64,000 nt of DNA from an uncultured Alphaproteobacteria bacterium (GCA_913051655.1 CAJXHI010000015.1:1-64000), one strand, 5' to 3'; positions 38,034 to 47,755 are shown, counted from the first letter of the stretch. Numbers and translations: made by a program. The notes: a model not told the origin generated them from the sequence alone.

Positions 38034-39343
38034 ATCCAACAAAACGTATTATAGTTCTATATTCCATAATGGCCGTACTTTTTTTAGTTGTAGGTTTAAA
38101 CCAGGGTTGGGACGTCGCTATCTTAATTTTTAATTTGTGTATTATTTCTGCCATCATGGCACTTGGAGTAAACATACAATGGGGTTACGCAGGTTTATTC
38201 AGTATCGGTTCTATGGGATTTGCAGCTCTTGGTGGATTAGCATCAGTAATTATTTCAGCTGAACCTGTTGTCGAAGCATGGCAAATTGGCGGCCCTGGCA
38301 TCGTCAGTGGCGCAATAGTACTTATACTGACCGGACTTTTATCTTTTTATTCGTGGAAAAAGTTAGGTTTAGGCGGTTGGAAACGAATTTCTGTTACAGC
38401 TTTTGTCGTTTTATTTGGAATTGTTATAATGCGACTTTTTGCTGTGCCAGCAATAAAAGCAATCGAAAATGTGGATCCTGCCGCCGCAGGTTACTTGGGA
38501 GGATTTGGATTACCTATAACATTTTCATGGATTTGCGGCGGTCTTTTGGCTGGAGGTGTCGCTTGGTTAATAGGAAAGGTTTCTCTCGGTTTACGTGCCG
38601 ATTATCTTGCTATTGCCACACTTGGAATATCAGAGATTATTATTTTTATTTTAAAGTTTGAGGATTGGTTAACACGTGGCGTTAAAAACGTAACTGGACT
38701 GCCTCGTCCAGTACCTTATGAAATAGACCTTGTAAATTCTGATGTTTTTCAGCAGTGGAGCTCTTCACGTGGTTTAGATACGATGGGAGCCGCATCTATT
38801 TTAGTAAAGCTCTGTTACAGCGCGTTATTTTTGTCAGTTTTAATTGCAGTACTCTACTTATCTGAAAAGGCTTTAAAATCTCCGTGGGGCAGAATGATGC
38901 GCGCTATACGAGATAGTGAGGTAGCAGCGGCGGCGATGGGTAAAGATGTAAAGGCTAGGCATTTGCAGGTTTTTGTCCTTGGATCGGCAGTAGTTGGTAT
39001 TGCGGGAGCCATGCTTACGACATTAGATGGTCAGTTTACTCCAACGGCCTACCAACCGTTGAGATTTACGTTTTTAATTTGGGTCATGGTAATTATTGGA
39101 GGTTCTGGAAACAACTGGGGTGCAATATTGGGAGGATTCGTTATTTGGTTTTTTTGGGTTCAGGCAGAACCTATCGGACTTTGGATAATTGAGTTTTTAA
39201 CTTCAGGCTTACCTAAGGACAGCGACATTCGAATACATTTAATTCAAAGTGCTGCATACATGCGTCTGATTACGATGGGTATACTTTTGCTGGTAGTATT
39301 AAGATTTTCTCCTCGCGGTCTTATCCCTGAGACTAACCGTTAA
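38030..39343 (+). CDS. LivM-type ABC permease
   Basis: A 437-residue permease, longer than many LivM proteins because of an inserted region around residues 85-160 (FYSWKKLGLGGWKRIS and following). Conserved parts are ALGVNIQWGYAGLFSIGSMGFAALGG, LRADYLAIATLGISEII, and the coupling region MMRAIRDSEVAAAAMGKD. It is the last gene of the operon. A weak AT-rich hairpin follows the stop. The length resembles the LivM type found in marine alphaproteobacterial transporters of unknown substrate. Confidence 0.88.
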   Translation: MNPTKRIIVLYSIMAVLFLVVGLNQGWDVAILIFNLCIISAIMALGVNIQWGYAGLFSIGSMGFAALGGLASVIISAEPVVEAWQIGGPGIVSGAIVLILTGLLSFYSWKKLGLGGWKRISVTAFVVLFGIVIMRLFAVPAIKAIENVDPAAAGYLGGFGLPITFSWICGGLLAGGVAWLIGKVSLGLRADYLAIATLGISEIIIFILKFEDWLTRGVKNVTGLPRPVPYEIDLVNSDVFQQWSSSRGLDTMGAASILVKLCYSALFLSVLIAVLYLSEKALKSPWGRMMRAIRDSEVAAAAMGKDVKARHLQVFVLGSAVVGIAGAMLTTLDGQFTPTAYQPLRFTFLIWVMVIIGGSGNNWGAILGGFVIWFFWVQAEPIGLWIIEFLTSGLPKDSDIRIHLIQSAAYMRLITMGILLLVVLRFSPRGLIPETNR

Positions 39344-39512
39344 TACTTAATTTAAATTTCTTTTTAAGAAATAAAAAGATTTTATCATGGATTTTGGTAT
39401 GCTACTAAATCAAATATTTTTGTTTGGGCCAACGGATCTTCACAATGGAAAAGATCTTCAGATTACAATCTATAAGATTTTTTAGATTTAAGTTTTCAGG
39501 GCAGATTTCATT

Positions 39513-40265
39513 ATGGATTTTATAATTCAAGGCAAACCAATATCCTTAACCGTGCTTGATTTCGGACTATTTAAGGTCAATGACGATAATCGAATTATAG
39601 GCATATCCGGATTTTTAATTAAAACTGACAGAAATGAGCTTATTCTTATCGATGGTGGATTTCCACAGTCATACACAAAAGATCATGTTCAGGCTAGTAG
39701 TAGAGACCGTCTCGATGAATTTGGAACGGTATTACGCTGCGGAACTGAAAATAGTGTGTCAGCCCAACTTGCAAAATGTGGTTACTCTTTGGATGATCTG
39801 ACGATTTTAATACTTACACATTCCCATATTGATCACCTCGGCGCATTAAACTCTGCGCTTCAAGCACCATTGTTAATTGCGGCAGCGGAACGACAGCAAA
39901 CACGACCGTTATACTGGGGAGATAGCCGTCCCTTGGAATGGCCAGACCGTAATTATATACTGATCGACGCAGATATTCATTTGGGACCGTTTTTTGAGGT
40001 TTTATTAGCATCTGGTCACACTCCAGGTCAGCTTGCTGTTTTCATTACACTCGATGAAACTGGGCCGATCCTGATAACTAGTGATGCAATTTCTCGACCC
40101 TCAGAAATTGAGGAGCTATTTATTGACTCCATGAATCCCGAGGCTTCTCGCTTAAGTGCCGAAAGAATTATTGCATTAGCAGCATCCAAAAATGCATTTG
40201 TAATTTATGGACATGATCCCAAGCAGTGGCCGAAATTGCGAAAAGCACCGGATTGTTATCGCTAA
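39513..40265 (+). CDS. Metallo-beta-lactamase-fold hydrolase (AHL lactonase-like)
   Basis: A 250-residue MBL-fold protein. The metal motif HSHIDH is at residues 103-108, the third histidine lies in SGHTPGQ, the bridging aspartate in ITSDAI and the last histidine in YGHDP. The domain layout resembles N-acyl homoserine lactonases, but many such proteins hydrolyse other lactones or esters. It follows the transporter by 169 bases on the same strand and ends 2 bases from the convergent SDR, so it may act on the imported compound. It is AT-rich like the transporter genes. Confidence 0.83.
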   Translation: MDFIIQGKPISLTVLDFGLFKVNDDNRIIGISGFLIKTDRNELILIDGGFPQSYTKDHVQASSRDRLDEFGTVLRCGTENSVSAQLAKCGYSLDDLTILILTHSHIDHLGALNSALQAPLLIAAAERQQTRPLYWGDSRPLEWPDRNYILIDADIHLGPFFEVLLASGHTPGQLAVFITLDETGPILITSDAISRPSEIEELFIDSMNPEASRLSAERIIALAASKNAFVIYGHDPKQWPKLRKAPDCYR

Positions 40266-40267
40266 GA

Positions 40268-40990
40268 TTATCTTACATCTCGGCCTTGGTTAAGTATTAT
40301 AATATTTCCTGAGCATACATCTCCACCTTTACCAGATAGGAAGCAGACCCACTCTGCAACTTGGCTTGGCTGCATTGCGGTACCGTGTGGCATGGCGGCG
40401 ATTGCGTTCGACAGGGTGTTTTCATCTAACACATCAAAAAGAGGTGTCTGCGTCATAGCCGGTGCTATAGAGTTAACAGTTATCTTCTGCTTAGCATAAC
40501 GCCGTGCTAAGTCCTTTGTGAGGGTGTCCATAGCTGCTTTGCTTGCTCGATAATGAGGGGGATCAAAAACGTCGAAATTATATGCGCCGTTTGACGAAAT
40601 ATTAATAATCTTTCTTATGCCTGGGCGATCAATCATAAGTGGAATGGCCGCTTGACAACAATAAAAGCAGGAATAAAAGTTTACCTCTATTTGCTTTATA
40701 AGTTCGTCGGAGGTAATCTCGTCAAAATCTGACATTAAGCATGTACCGGCATTATTAACTAGCACATCGATACCCCCATAGCGATATCTTATATCTTCAA
40801 AGGTCTGCTGTACGTTTTCGGCAATTGATAGATCAATTTCAATACTTTGCCAATTTTGGAAATCGAATTTGGTATTGTCTGTCCAGTTTAAATCAAGTCC
40901 AACGACCGAATACGCTTGACTTAAAAGAAGATTACAAATCTCCGCTCCCAGTCCGCCATTAGCACCGGTAATAACAGCTACCTTTTTCAT
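40268..40990 (-). CDS. SDR family oxidoreductase
   Basis: A 240-residue classical short-chain dehydrogenase: cofactor motif TGANGGLG (8-15), NNAG, catalytic serine in NISSNGAY and YRASK for tyrosine and lysine. The C-terminus ends in GNIIILNQGRDVR. It is convergent with the MBL-fold gene (2-base gap) and divergent from the aminotransferase (126 bases between). The substrate is unknown; the company suggests oxidation or reduction of the compound handled by the island. Confidence 0.87.
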   Translation of the reverse strand: MKKVAVITGANGGLGAEICNLLLSQAYSVVGLDLNWTDNTKFDFQNWQSIEIDLSIAENVQQTFEDIRYRYGGIDVLVNNAGTCLMSDFDEITSDELIKQIEVNFYSCFYCCQAAIPLMIDRPGIRKIINISSNGAYNFDVFDPPHYRASKAAMDTLTKDLARRYAKQKITVNSIAPAMTQTPLFDVLDENTLSNAIAAMPHGTAMQPSQVAEWVCFLSGKGGDVCSGNIIILNQGRDVR

Positions 40991-41116
40991 ATTTTTTTAA
41001 CCTTTTTCTCTTAAAGATATATAGATATCATGAAACGCCATGGAAATCTATTAAACATGGGTTTAACGTGATTTCAGTTAACCTCTTCGTTTATTACTTA
41101 ATCAGGCTTTGTAAAA

Positions 41117-42265
41117 ATGTATAAGGTAAGAAAGCAGGCACTATTTGATAATTTACTACGCTCAGTGGATCAGGGACTAGAGTCTTTTTTGGGATACAGC
41201 CAAGCTGAGGCATTGACATTAGATGACTTCAAAGACGATCTGAATAGTAATATAAGTCTTGATTGGAACGGCGTGTCATTTCAGGGGTTACCGCTTTTGC
41301 GAGATCATATCCTTTTTCAAGCTGATCTTAAAAGTAGATGTAAAATAGACGACGTTCTCATAACAGCAGGCGCTGCAGAGGCAAATTATTTAGCTTTACG
41401 ACAAATACTCAATCCGGGTGATGAAATGATAGTCGAAAGCCCTGGCTGGCCACAAGCCGAAGTTATAGGGTCTGCAACAGGAGCCAACATAAAGAAAATC
41501 TTTCGACTGGAAAAAGAGAGCTGGCATCTTCCAATTGAAAAACTTGAACAAAGTATATCCCCAAAAACAAAGATGATATTTTTAACTAACCCAAACAATC
41601 CGACAGGAAAGAAACTTTCGAGTGAAGAAATCAATCAAATTGCTCATATAGCGGAAAAAAATGGAATTTGGGTTTTGATAGACGAAGTGTACGCTGGTTT
41701 AGAATGGGATAATGTTCGAAGCACTTCTATCGCTGGTATTTATCACCGCGGTATCTCCACAGGTAGCGTTTCGAAAGCCTTCGGTATGCAGGGACTTCGT
41801 ATTGGGTGGATAATTTGCCAAGACCAAGAATTAATTCATGATGCACTAGTGCTACGTGAATATAGTTCGCAAATAAGTAATCATTTAGGTGAATTAATTG
41901 CGGAGATAGCGCTGCGGCCAATTAAGAGAGCTGCGTTTATTGAAAAGATAAAAGCGTCAAGTTTAATAAATCTTAATATTTTAACATCGTTTATTGAATC
42001 AAATTCACTATTGTCTTGGTATAAGCCGGAGGCTGGTTTAATAGGCCTTGTAAGGCTTCATGAAAATTCAGAGTTAAATGGAGATAGTATTGCTGACATA
42101 GCGCAAAAGCCGCCTTTCAACACTTTTTTAATTTCCGGTAGCGTATATGAACAACCTCAACACATTCGACTGGGAGTCGGCGGGGGACAAAATGCGAATT
42201 TAGAAACTGGACTATCTAAGTTAAAATTAATAATCGATAACCCGTCTCTTTATCAAAAAAATTAA
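41117..42265 (+). CDS. Class I/II PLP aminotransferase
   Basis: A 382-residue fold-type I aminotransferase. NPNNPTG is at 158-164, IDEVYAGL at about 188-195 and the PLP lysine K220 in STGSVSKAFGMQGLRIGW, with the carboxylate-binding arginine region HIRLGVGGG near the end. It resembles broad-specificity enzymes related to capreomycidine synthase/aspartate aminotransferase types; the amino donor and acceptor are not evident. It is the last gene of the low-GC island. A divergent promoter is shared with the SDR. Confidence 0.85.
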   Translation: MYKVRKQALFDNLLRSVDQGLESFLGYSQAEALTLDDFKDDLNSNISLDWNGVSFQGLPLLRDHILFQADLKSRCKIDDVLITAGAAEANYLALRQILNPGDEMIVESPGWPQAEVIGSATGANIKKIFRLEKESWHLPIEKLEQSISPKTKMIFLTNPNNPTGKKLSSEEINQIAHIAEKNGIWVLIDEVYAGLEWDNVRSTSIAGIYHRGISTGSVSKAFGMQGLRIGWIICQDQELIHDALVLREYSSQISNHLGELIAEIALRPIKRAAFIEKIKASSLINLNILTSFIESNSLLSWYKPEAGLIGLVRLHENSELNGDSIADIAQKPPFNTFLISGSVYEQPQHIRLGVGGGQNANLETGLSKLKLIIDNPSLYQKN

Positions 42266-42443
42266 GTGATGTAATTCTCTAAAGTTAAATAGATCTATCA
42301 TCAATAAATTTAAATTAATCGAAGCTGCTATTATTTCGTTTTTGGATGTAAAGAGGGTACTTAGCTCGGAAACGGAACAAATAGAGAATTTAAACAGATG
42401 AAATTAAACAAAAATAAAACTTAAAAAAACTTTATTTCAAGAC
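42266..42443. other. Short AT-rich stretch after the aminotransferase
   Basis: There is no gene or clear structure here; it is an AT-rich tail leading into the tsf remnant. Confidence 0.4.
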
Positions 42444-42930
42444 TTATTTTGCAGAAAACTCTTTAAAAGATTTGTTTAAAAGAGCAAAAACTTGTAATAC
42501 TTTTTTTACTTCTGCAACATAATCAATTTCTCTTTTCTCGACCGCTACTCCGACTTCAAACCAAAAAGTTTAGTTCTTTCAACGTGGGTCCGTTATGTTG
42601 CATGGGCCACCAACAAATCTGGGTTAATTAAGAAAGACTGATCAAGAAGTATAACTTTGTTAATTTTTTCATCCTAACAAAAATCATATTTTCTTTTACC
42701 ACATCTTGTGACGCTTAAAGGTGCCCATATAGACCTAGTGGTACGCTTTTCCCTTTCTAGTAGGTTAAGATCAAGAATTTTCTTAACAAGAGTTTTCGTA
42801 TGCGCAGCTACTACAATGATGAATTTTTGTCTGTAAGTCGACGGAATTTATGAAGCAGCTATCTCATGCTCCAATGGTCATTTATTGTATTAAACTCAGT
42901 TATGTTATTTCGATTCTCGTAAAAGCCTCG
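42444..42930 (-). pseudogene. Degenerate partial copy of tsf (elongation factor Ts)
   Basis: Minus-strand translation gives, in order, RGFYENRNNITE (intact [15 protein letters not shown]), VVAAHTKTLVKK and LNLLEREKRT (intact IAAAHPQSL and [11 protein letters not shown]), VILLDQSFLINPD (intact [13 protein letters not shown]), and FEVGVAVEKREIDYVAEVKKV (here F269 onward) before a stop. This covers intact residues 142-291. Several stops and frame changes separate the blocks, and about 16 extra codons follow the old C-terminus. It lies directly downstream of intact tsf in the same orientation and is much more AT-rich. Confidence 0.85.
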
Positions 42931-42971
42931 TTTTTAGACCTGTACTGGCAATGTAAGCGGAAATCAAAAGC

Positions 42972-43847
42972 TTAATTCCCAACTACTTTTGCAACCTCTG
43001 CAGCAAAGTCTTCTTCCTTCTTCTCAATACCTTCACCCACTTCAAAGCGGAGATATGCTGTGATTTCAACACCGGCCTGCTTGGCTGCCTGTGCTACAGT
43101 CACCTCTGGATTGATTACAAAGGATTGGCCAAGCAAGGTGACTTCACCCATGAACTTTTTCATCCGGCCTTCGATCATTTTCTCGACCACGGATTCCGGC
43201 TTGCGAGATTCACGGGCCTGTTCGGTCAAAACGTTTTTCTCACGCTCTACGAGTTCTGGATTGAGGTCTGCTTCGCTCAAGGATTGAGGATGCGCCGCCG
43301 CAATGTGCATTGCAACCTGCTTGCCAAATGTTGTGTTTTCAGCACTCAACGCTACAAGCACACCAATTTTTCCCATACCTTCCGTCACTGAGTTATGGAC
43401 ATAGGATTCAATAAAATTACCGCGTATTTTACCCATTCGACGCAAAGACATATTTTCACCAATCGTTGCGATTTTCGATGTTAAGACATCGGAAACTGTT
43501 CCGTCTAAAACCGTAGCAGACGCAAGCTCTTCAACACTCTCAACAGAAAGACCTAAAGTCGCGAAAGATCCCACCATTTCCTGAAAATCTGCATTTTTTG
43601 CCACAAAGTCTGTTTCCGAGTTAACCTCAACTACAACGCCCGTGGCTCCATTAACGGCAACCGCCACCAGACCTTCCGCAGCTACGCGGCCCGATTTTTT
43701 GGCGGCTTTGGCAAGTCCTTTTGTGCGCAACCAATCAACTGCTGCTTCAAAATCGCCACCCGTTTCGGTCAACGCTTTTTTTGCGTCCATCATGCCTGCG
43801 CCTGTCGCTTCACGCAGCTCTTTAACCATAGATGCCGTTACAGCCAT
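42972..43847 (-). CDS. tsf: Elongation factor Ts
   Basis: Guanine nucleotide exchange factor for EF-Tu, 291 residues. The N-terminus [26 protein letters not shown] contains the UBA-like domain, and the TDFVAKN motif (about 80-86) marks the core contact with EF-Tu. It ends in [14 protein letters not shown]. It follows rpsB by 89 bases, the standard order. A rotted partial copy is found directly after its stop. An AGGAG ribosome site precedes the start (CTCCT on the plus strand near 43855). Confidence 0.95.
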   Translation of the reverse strand: MAVTASMVKELREATGAGMMDAKKALTETGGDFEAAVDWLRTKGLAKAAKKSGRVAAEGLVAVAVNGATGVVVEVNSETDFVAKNADFQEMVGSFATLGLSVESVEELASATVLDGTVSDVLTSKIATIGENMSLRRMGKIRGNFIESYVHNSVTEGMGKIGVLVALSAENTTFGKQVAMHIAAAHPQSLSEADLNPELVEREKNVLTEQARESRKPESVVEKMIEGRMKKFMGEVTLLGQSFVINPEVTVAQAAKQAGVEITAYLRFEVGEGIEKKEEDFAAEVAKVVGN

Positions 43848-43936
43848 TTTAACTCTCCTTATGTATTATAAATTAGAGTAATCAGTTTACCAACGCGGCA
43901 TTCCAGCCTTTTCAAAAACTCAGCGCGTAAATATTA

Positions 43937-44740
43937 TCAAGATTCGGCTTTTTCCGCCTCTCTTGGCGCAGCTGCCGCCGGTGTATCCTCTGCGAGCATT
44001 TCTTCTGGGGGAGATTCTTCCATAGCACCAATGTCGACACCAGCAGCGCCCAGTTGCGCAGACATGCCATCTAGCACCGATCGGCTTGCAAGATCACAGT
44101 AAAGTGCAATCGCGCGAGCTGCGTCATCGTTCCCAGGAATGATGTAATCCACCCCATCTGGTGAGCAATTTGTATCCACGATTGCAACCACTGGAATACG
44201 CAGTTTGTTTGCTTCTGCCACCGCCAATGCTTCTTTTTTTACGTCAACGACGAACAAAAGGTCAGGAACACCGCCCATTTCACGGATACCGCCAAGTGAA
44301 GCCTGAAGTTTGTTCAACTCACGCTCAATACCAAGGCGTTCTTTCTTGGTCATGCCATCTGCGCCAGTCGCAAGCTGTTCTTCTATCGTTATAAGGCGGC
44401 CGATGGATTGAGAAACTGTCTGCCAATTAGTCAGTGTACCGCCCAACCAGCGATGGTTCATGTAATACTGTGCGCACTTTTCTGCAGCGTCTGCAATGGG
44501 CTGTGCAGCCTGACGCTTAGTCCCGACGAAAAGCACACGGCCCCCTTTCGCAACAGTTTCGCGAATGACGTTCAACGCCGCGTCAAGCATGGGTACAGTT
44601 TGCGTTAGGTCCAAGATGTGAATACCGTTACGCGCGCCGTAGATAAAGTCGCCCATCCGCGGATTCCAACGCTGCGTCTGATGACCAAAATGCACGCCGG
44701 CTTCCAATAGCTGACGCAATGAGAACTCTGGTAGAGCCAT
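43937..44740 (-). CDS. rpsB: 30S ribosomal protein S2
   Basis: A 267-residue S2 with the expected N-terminus [48 protein letters not shown] and [16 protein letters not shown]. The acidic alanine-rich tail (about 235-267) is typical of alphaproteobacterial S2. It is the first gene of the rpsB-tsf operon, with a structured leader upstream that may mediate autogenous control. Confidence 0.96.
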   Translation of the reverse strand: MALPEFSLRQLLEAGVHFGHQTQRWNPRMGDFIYGARNGIHILDLTQTVPMLDAALNVIRETVAKGGRVLFVGTKRQAAQPIADAAEKCAQYYMNHRWLGGTLTNWQTVSQSIGRLITIEEQLATGADGMTKKERLGIERELNKLQASLGGIREMGGVPDLLFVVDVKKEALAVAEANKLRIPVVAIVDTNCSPDGVDYIIPGNDDAARAIALYCDLASRSVLDGMSAQLGAAGVDIGAMEESPPEEMLAEDTPAAAAPREAEKAES

Positions 44741-44768
44741 ATCCGTTTCCTTTCCGGTTTTACCCTAG

Positions 44769-44840
44769 GACGAAAGTTCGAAGGCTTAAACCTCCAACCG
44801 GTGGACGCTGAGGATGTCTAACCCAGAACCCGCTTTCGTC
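44769..44840 (-). promoter_or_regulatory. Structured leader upstream of rpsB
   Basis: In the minus-strand transcript GACGAAAG (44840-44833) pairs perfectly with CTTTCGTC (44776-44769), enclosing 56 bases that contain further complementary segments. It ends about 28 bases before the rpsB start. Ribosomal protein operons commonly carry such 5' elements for feedback by the encoded protein. The assignment to S2 control is inference. Confidence 0.45.
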
Positions 44841-44914
44841 TGTGAACTGGTTTGCAGTTAAGGTAATTTTTTCATGGGCGCAAGGCAAATCTTTGTGGGT
44901 ACCCCTCAATCCGA

Positions 44915-46063
44915 TCAGGCCAAAACAATACGCTCAAATACCCACCAAAAACCGATAAGTGCTATGATGCTGGAGATAGGTATGCTTACCCATGAACGGT
45001 AGGACGATAACCGACCAAACGGTACCGCTAGCAACGTAAACGCAATGGCAATTACAAATAACTGCCCCAACTCCACTCCCAAGTTAAATCCGAGCAGCGC
45101 TGGAATATATTGCCCCGCTGGCAACCCAAATTCCGCGAGCACACTAGCGAAGCCCAATCCGTGAAGCAATCCAAATAAAAATACGATTGCGGTGCGCCAC
45201 GTGTTGAGCTTTGCAAAAAAGATATTTTCAACTGCAACAAATACAATGGAAGCAGCAATGAGCGGTTCTATGATTGAGGCGGGTACTGATACCACTCCAA
45301 GCGTACCCGCGATCAGGGTGACACTATGAGCCAGTGTAAATGCGGTTACCTGCCAAAGTAGGGTCGAGAGTTTAAGCGAAAGTAAAAACAAAGCCAGTAC
45401 AAATAAAATATGATCCAAGCCATCTGGAACTACGTGATTAAAGCCAATGGGGATATACTCTAAAAACCGTGAAATTGCCGATCTTGCTTCGCCATTTTCC
45501 GGAACTATTTTTTCGCTAATCTGCCCTGGCCCTAAACCTTCCGTGAGGCCATTTTCGACACCAATTTGGCGCAGGAAAGTTGAACCAAAGCGTTCATCAA
45601 ATCTTAGACTTGCGGAAGTTATAACCTCAGCCGCGTTAAGAGAAAATGACACTTGGGTTAATCGCGGTAACTCCAAATTTTCTGTATCCTGAACGTCAAA
45701 AGCGGTGAATTTCCAATTAGATAGCGTCTGAGTATCAGACAGCTTTACCTTGATCAGCGGTGCGAATTTATCCCAGCTTTGAGTTAGTTTCTCCTCAAGT
45801 TCACCAGCCGACAAAGCGCGTATGCTCCTATATAAATCGCTTTCATCTGCTTCATCCGTGTTGGAAAGTTTAGCTAAATTAATATTTGCCAAAAAAGCTT
45901 CCAAGTTTAGGCGAAGATCAATAGAGATAGACTTGCCTTCGATGCGAATGTCAGCAATGTTTGGAGTAACTTCATGAGCGGAGATCTTAACGGTCAACCC
46001 TACCCAAGCTGTAAAAATAAATAAGAAATGTAAAATGGTTCTATTGAGATATTCACAAATCAT
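44915..46063 (-). CDS. HupE/UreJ-like membrane protein
   Basis: A 382-residue protein with an N-terminal signal-like segment (residues 9-28), a long extracytoplasmic domain (about 30-200) and a C-terminal membrane domain of about six helices containing VPDGLDHILFVLALF, TAFTLAHSVTLI and FGLLHGLGFASVL, the HupE/UreJ_2 signature with its histidines. Related proteins are proposed nickel, cobalt or other metal transporters. Its 5' end overlaps head-to-head by 29 bases with the divergent gene at 46035. Confidence 0.82.
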   Translation of the reverse strand: MICEYLNRTILHFLFIFTAWVGLTVKISAHEVTPNIADIRIEGKSISIDLRLNLEAFLANINLAKLSNTDEADESDLYRSIRALSAGELEEKLTQSWDKFAPLIKVKLSDTQTLSNWKFTAFDVQDTENLELPRLTQVSFSLNAAEVITSASLRFDERFGSTFLRQIGVENGLTEGLGPGQISEKIVPENGEARSAISRFLEYIPIGFNHVVPDGLDHILFVLALFLLSLKLSTLLWQVTAFTLAHSVTLIAGTLGVVSVPASIIEPLIAASIVFVAVENIFFAKLNTWRTAIVFLFGLLHGLGFASVLAEFGLPAGQYIPALLGFNLGVELGQLFVIAIAFTLLAVPFGRLSSYRSWVSIPISSIIALIGFWWVFERIVLA

Positions 46064-46859
46064 TGCCTTGCTGTGCCTTTTTATTTTCGCGGCAGCGCGC
46101 GAATCCGTTAGTCATGAATTATGGCTCGATAGCAATTCGTTTCAAATCAAAACCGGTAAAATTCTCGACATTGACATACGCAATGGTGAAAACTTCGAAG
46201 GTATCAACCTTTCATTTTTTAGCAATCGAATAAAACAGTTTTTCTGGGTCCAGGACGAAAAACGTGCCAATGTGACATCGCGGATGGGCGATGTACCTGC
46301 GATGCGCGTTCCAATGGATCATGATGGATTGGTGAGCGTTGTATATGAATCAACGCCTTCGTTTCTGATATACACAGAATGGAAAAAATTTGTTAACTTT
46401 GTGAAGCAAAAAGACCTTGGGGACGCGCTCGAACGGCACACTCTCAACAGTTGGCCCAAAAACAGATTTAAAGAGATTTATCATCGCTACTCCAAAGCTT
46501 TGATCGGAGTTGGTTCGGCTGATGGTGCAGACCAAAATTTTGGATTGGCTATGGAGTTTGTTGCACTCGAAAATCCTTATCGTAATGAAACTCCGGCTAC
46601 ACTTCTGGTAAAGCTTTTGTATAGGAACAAACCTCGCGCAGACGCGCAAGTTGAGGTCTTTGAACGCAATGAGAAAAAGGAGGTCCGTGGTTTTAAACTA
46701 GTTACGGACGTAGAAGGGCATGTATTCATACCCGTCAAAGGAGGCCATGATTACTTAATAGACAGCGTGGTTTTACGGGAATTTACCTCAAATGAGGACA
46801 ACGCACCCATTTGGGAAAGCCTTTGGGCAACGCTGACATTTTCAGTGCCACAGAAATGA
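46035..46859 (+). CDS. DUF4198-like secreted protein
   Basis: A 274-residue protein with a signal peptide (about 1-26, ending in a SVSH region) followed by HELWLDSNSFQIKTGKIL, reminiscent of DUF4198/nickel-uptake-associated proteins that begin with a conserved HE-W motif. The C-terminal half has a carboxypeptidase-regulatory-like strand pattern (PRADAQVEVFERNEKKE, VTDVEGHVFIPV). It is divergent from and overlapping the HupE/UreJ-like gene, supporting a shared metal-related role. The stop overlaps the psuK-like start (ATGA). Confidence 0.65.
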   Translation: MVLLRYSQIIALLCLFIFAAARESVSHELWLDSNSFQIKTGKILDIDIRNGENFEGINLSFFSNRIKQFFWVQDEKRANVTSRMGDVPAMRVPMDHDGLVSVVYESTPSFLIYTEWKKFVNFVKQKDLGDALERHTLNSWPKNRFKEIYHRYSKALIGVGSADGADQNFGLAMEFVALENPYRNETPATLLVKLLYRNKPRADAQVEVFERNEKKEVRGFKLVTDVEGHVFIPVKGGHDYLIDSVVLREFTSNEDNAPIWESLWATLTFSVPQK

Positions 46860-47755
46860 TGAAAAAATCCAAGAGAATTTTTTGCGTAGGTAGCGTTTTA
46901 TGGGACGTGATTGGTCATACAGAAACAGTCCTTGGGTTGGGCTATGATACAGAAGGACGCATTTTCCGCAGGGCTGGTGGTGTTGCGTTTAATATTGCTA
47001 AAAAATTGGCAGAATTTGGTGAACGTCCGATAATGCTAACGATTTTGGGCAATGATGCAGCCGGCAAAGCGCTTTGTGATGTTTGCTACGCCCTTGGTTT
47101 TGATACGCGTTTTATACATCTTTCCGAACATCTGCCAACAGATCAATATATGGCGATAGAGGATAAAAATGGCCTTGTTGCCGCAATTGCTGATACACAT
47201 TTACTGGAGTGCGAGGGTGACCAAATTCTTCAAACACTTTTGGATCCGAAACACGATTTGTTACATACACCTCAAGAGGTTCTTCTCATCCTTGATGGAA
47301 ACTTTACTCAGGCACAATTGGCCAATATATCTAGTTGCGGTGCCCTGAAAGAGGTGACCCTTTTCGTCGCTCCTGCATCACCAGGTAAAGTGGATCGCTT
47401 GAAGTGTTTTTTTAAGCGCCCTAAGACAGTGCTTTTTTGTAATTTAAGCGAAGCAGAAACTTTGGCAGCTAGACCATTGTCAGATGCGGAATGCGCTGTC
47501 GAGATCCTGCTTGAGCTTGGATTTGATCGTGTTATTGTAACTAATGGGGCAAATATGGCCTGCGACGGCGCGAGAAACACTATCGCGCTGCGCCAAACAC
47601 CGACACCCGTTAAGCTTAGAGGCGTCACCGGCGCGGGAGATGTCTTTATGGCGTCTTATATCCATCACGACATGAATGGAGCCACACGCCAGACCGCGCT
47701 AGCAGCCGCAATCGAGGCTGCAGGGAATTATGTATCGGGACAAATAGAAACATGA
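46856..47755 (+). CDS. psuK: PfkB-family sugar kinase, probable pseudouridine kinase
   Basis: A 299-residue ribokinase-family kinase. Family motifs are CVGSVLWDVIGHTE at the N-terminus, GGVAFNIAKKLAEFGERP, and the C-terminal catalytic loop GVTGAGDVFMASYIH. The next gene is psuG (4-base overlap), which identifies the likely substrate as pseudouridine, phosphorylated to pseudouridine 5'-phosphate. A longer in-frame ATG (46811) lies inside the upstream gene; 46856 overlaps the previous stop as ATGA and fits the kinase family. Confidence 0.83.
   Translation: MMKKSKRIFCVGSVLWDVIGHTETVLGLGYDTEGRIFRRAGGVAFNIAKKLAEFGERPIMLTILGNDAAGKALCDVCYALGFDTRFIHLSEHLPTDQYMAIEDKNGLVAAIADTHLLECEGDQILQTLLDPKHDLLHTPQEVLLILDGNFTQAQLANISSCGALKEVTLFVAPASPGKVDRLKCFFKRPKTVLFCNLSEAETLAARPLSDAECAVEILLELGFDRVIVTNGANMACDGARNTIALRQTPTPVKLRGVTGAGDVFMASYIHHDMNGATRQTALAAAIEAAGNYVSGQIET

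Noticed and set aside
39388-39486. A 33-codon frame before the MBL-fold gene
   Set aside because: No good ribosome site and AT-rich composition; it could be chance.
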